From assembly GCA_902773395.1 (NCBI GenBank), contig CACYEJ010000309.1, positions 1 through 7,461 of the forward strand: 7,461 nt of DNA, given 5' to 3'. The position numbers and the translations under genes are program-made. This stretch comes from an uncultured Ruminococcus sp. (GTDB lineage Bacteria > Bacillota_A > Clostridia > Oscillospirales > Acutalibacteraceae). This document shows positions 5,650 to 7,461 of the stretch, piece after piece (within the stretch, counting starts at the first letter, position 1; each line of letters starts with the position of its first letter). Under the pieces are notes generated by a model. It saw only the letters and a program-made list of their open reading frames with translations, ran no database searches and was not told the DNA's origin.

Positions 5650-6216
5650 GTTATTTTTACGAAATTTCCAAGGCGACACCTTATCGCCCTTAACCATAAA
5701 GCTTTGCTTTGCCGCCTCAGCAAGAGGAGTATCGCAATAAGCGTCAGAATAAAACTCGTCTATCTCGGTATTTCCAAACATTTCACGATAGCGGCGAACC
5801 TTTTCTTTGCCGTGGCAGTTTACTCCGGTATACTTTCCTGTTTTCGGGTCAACCACAGAAGCCATAAGGTAGTTAATGCCTATCTCCTTGCATATAGGTT
5901 CAAGCAGAAACTCAGGCGATGCCGAAATGATAACATCGTCCTGCTGCATTTGATTAAGGTAAAAAGGTTTTATCTTAGACTTGTGCGTTTCCCAGAAATC
6001 GGGCAAATCCTTTTCAATATCTACCTCGTGCAGAAATTCATACATTACCTCTTTGAACTGAGTTTTAGTATTTATTCTTAGCAGGAATTTTATATAAGCA
6101 AGCATTGTTTTCGGAAAATGCTTAACGATACTAGGGTGACGTTTCAAACAAAATACATAGAAATCCGATGTACTGTCATTATAATATATTGTTTTATCAA
6201 AATCATATACATTCAT
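5632..6216 (-). CDS. HAD-superfamily phosphatase (HAD-IB, phosphoserine phosphatase-like)
   Basis: This 194-residue cytoplasmic protein has the HAD phosphohydrolase motifs: motif I DFDKT with nucleophile Asp5 and acid Asp7, motif II Ser98 in ISAS, a candidate motif III lysine at Lys137 or Lys139, and motif IV SDAYCD with Asp158 and Asp162. The helical cap between motifs I and II (about 15-90) fits subfamily IB, which includes SerB-like enzymes. All catalytic residues look intact, so a phosphatase is likely, but the substrate cannot be told. The ATG at 6216 is preceded by GGAG (6224-6227, minus strand) with 7-base spacing. It begins 46 bases after the parC stop and probably belongs to the same transcript. 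Its last five codons coincide with the terminator of the convergent XRE gene. The basic C-terminal tail (184-191, Lys/Asn-rich) may therefore be shaped partly by that overlap. Confidence 0.88.
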   Translation of the reverse strand: MNVYDFDKTIYYNDSTSDFYVFCLKRHPSIVKHFPKTMLAYIKFLLRINTKTQFKEVMYEFLHEVDIEKDLPDFWETHKSKIKPFYLNQMQQDDVIISASPEFLLEPICKEIGINYLMASVVDPKTGKYTGVNCHGKEKVRRYREMFGNTEIDEFYSDAYCDTPLAEAAKQSFMVKGDKVSPWKFRKNNKKQTA

Positions 6217-6262
6217 TTTAATGCTCCGTTATTTTTTTGTAAATGGGAATGTGCAAAACAAG

Positions 6263-7461
6263 TTATTCCAATTTCAATTGCAGATTCTCAGCCTCTTCCC
6301 CAGACGGCAATGCTCCCAATGTCGGCAATGTCTTTGAACGGTATCTCTTCGGATTCACAAATCTTCCCTCTTCATACTTCTCCAGCTTCATCAGGATATA
6401 TCCCTTTTTCAATCTCATCGCAGCAACGCCTTGTGTGCTTCTTGTCGTTTTCAGCGGAATCGCTCCTGAGTGCAGCAGCAGCATTCTTCCCGAAGTTGAT
6501 GTCATTACAATGTCGCAATCCTCTTCAATAAACAGAATATCCGCTAGCGGCGACTTGTCACTGTATGCGTTTGCAAGCTTTTTGCGGTTTGTTTTAGTTT
6601 CGTAGGAATTCAGCGGCACCTTTGCAAGCTTTCCGTTTTCAAAACCAAACAGAACAAAACCCTCGTAATCCTTTGTAACTATCATAGAAACAGGCACTTC
6701 GTTCTCGTCCATACCAAGCTTAGCCGCAACATACTCACCCAGCACACTTGCCTTTGTGTCGGGAAAATCTGCCGCTTTTGCCTTGTATACCTGACACTGA
6801 TTCGTAAAGAACAGCAAATCTGCCGTGTTGGACGACTCATAGCTCTGATAAATGCTGTCGCCCTCTTTCAGCTTCTGTTCACCGCTCATTCTCAGCGACT
6901 GCGGCGTAATCTTCTTGAAATAGCCCTCCTTTGTGAAGTAAAGGAACACACTATAGTCGGGTATCTCCTGAATCACTTCAACGTCATTTATCTCCTCAGG
7001 GTCAATTAGTGTGGTAACTCTGTCCTTGCCATATTTTTTAGCAACGTCTTTCAGCTCGGCAACGATGATATTCTTCACCTTTACCTTGCTCGCAAGAATA
7101 GCTTCAAGACTTGCTATATCCTTTTCAAGCTCTTCAATCTCCTTTGTACGCTTTAAGATGTACTCACGGTTGAGATGACGAAGCTTTATTTCCGCAACAT
7201 ACTCTGCCTGAATTTCATCTATGCCAAATCCAACCATAAGGTTCGGCACAACCTCAGTTTCCTCGGCTGTTTCTCTGACGATTTTGATTGCCTTGTCGAT
7301 ATCGAGAAGAATCTTCTCCAAGCCTTTAAGCAGATGAAGCTTGCTCCTCTTCTTCTCCAAATCAAAGGCGGTTCGTCTGCGGACGCACTCCACACGGAAA
7401 GCTACCCACTCTTCAAGCAGCTCTTTTACGCCAAGAACTCTCGGCACTCCGGCAATCAGAA
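6263..7461 (-). CDS. parC: Type IIA topoisomerase A subunit, 3' part (probably ParC)
   Basis: The frame is open to the window edge, so only the C-terminal portion, about 399 codons, is seen; the catalytic tyrosine region lies outside. ParC with ParE forms topoisomerase IV, which decatenates chromosomes. The first visible segment (LIAGVPRVLGVKELLEEW) and the charged helices after it belong to the breakage-reunion domain, including the long coiled coil (EYVAEIKLRHLNREYILK, then EIEELEKDIASLEAIL). From about the middle on, repeated GY/G-K strands form the C-terminal beta-pinwheel (for example STSGRMLLLHSGAIPLK and TRSTQGVAAMRL). The GyrA-box QRRGGKG motif is absent: the segment after GYFKKITPQSLR reads SGEQKLKEGDS. 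This argues for ParC or a ParC-like protein rather than gyrase A. The HAD gene follows after 46 bases. A divergent GyrA paralogue cannot be excluded. Confidence 0.85.
   Translation of the reverse strand, partial: LIAGVPRVLGVKELLEEWVAFRVECVRRRTAFDLEKKRSKLHLLKGLEKILLDIDKAIKIVRETAEETEVVPNLMVGFGIDEIQAEYVAEIKLRHLNREYILKRTKEIEELEKDIASLEAILASKVKVKNIIVAELKDVAKKYGKDRVTTLIDPEEINDVEVIQEIPDYSVFLYFTKEGYFKKITPQSLRMSGEQKLKEGDSIYQSYESSNTADLLFFTNQCQVYKAKAADFPDTKASVLGEYVAAKLGMDENEVPVSMIVTKDYEGFVLFGFENGKLAKVPLNSYETKTNRKKLANAYSDKSPLADILFIEEDCDIVMTSTSGRMLLLHSGAIPLKTTRSTQGVAAMRLKKGYILMKLEKYEEGRFVNPKRYRSKTLPTLGALPSGEEAENLQLKLE

Noticed and set aside
5345..6216. XRE regulator and HAD gene as a toxin-antitoxin or phage-defence pair
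   Set aside because: The genes are convergent, separately transcribed and the HAD protein has ordinary phosphatase motifs; nothing supports a paired system.
6118..6605. Plus-strand open frames opposite the HAD gene and the 3' end of parC
   Set aside because: They are antisense to recognised genes and show no domain or ribosome binding site.

Overview
The window looks like ordinary chromosomal DNA of an anaerobic, moderately AT-rich member of the Clostridia, most likely a Ruminococcus/Oscillospiraceae-type organism. The reasons are a secreted dockerin-bearing peptidoglycan amidase (dockerins are typical of cellulosome-forming Clostridia and Ruminococci), an HPr kinase/phosphorylase of the Firmicute type, strong AGGAG-type ribosome binding sites, near-consensus sigma-A promoters and a TTG start codon. 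No rRNA, tRNA, insertion sequence, CRISPR array or phage gene was seen.

Layout. Bases 1-96 hold no gene I can support. Bases 97-1800 are a minus-strand pair: hprK (HPr kinase/phosphorylase) followed after 6 bases by a YcdX-type PHP-domain metal hydrolase. Bases 1801-1981 hold the likely hprK promoter. Bases 1982-2740 are a minus-strand short-chain dehydrogenase. Bases 2741-2970 are a divergent control region with a perfect-consensus promoter for upp, a weaker extended -10 promoter for the dehydrogenase and a 16-bp perfect palindrome. On the plus strand, upp (uracil phosphoribosyltransferase, 2971-3603) is followed after 28 bases, without a terminator, by a secreted protein with dockerin, Big2-like and amidase domains (3632-4906), which ends at a strong hairpin terminator. 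Bases 4907-5344 are AT-rich and gene-free, with inverted repeats and a promoter for a small XRE-type regulator (5345-5605). That regulator ends at a terminator whose right arm and T-tract also encode the last five codons of a convergent HAD-family phosphatase (5632-6216). Upstream of the HAD gene on the minus strand is the 3' part of a type IIA topoisomerase A subunit, probably parC (6263 to the window edge).

How the parts work together. Most of this is housekeeping: carbon catabolite control (HprK), pyrimidine salvage (Upp) and DNA topology (ParC). The most unusual element is the dockerin-carrying cell-wall amidase, which appears to be co-transcribed with upp. I found no convincing undescribed multi-gene system. 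The points worth a second look are this amidase and its operon, the terminator/coding overlap, the palindrome upstream of upp, the inverted repeats before the XRE gene and several start-codon corrections.
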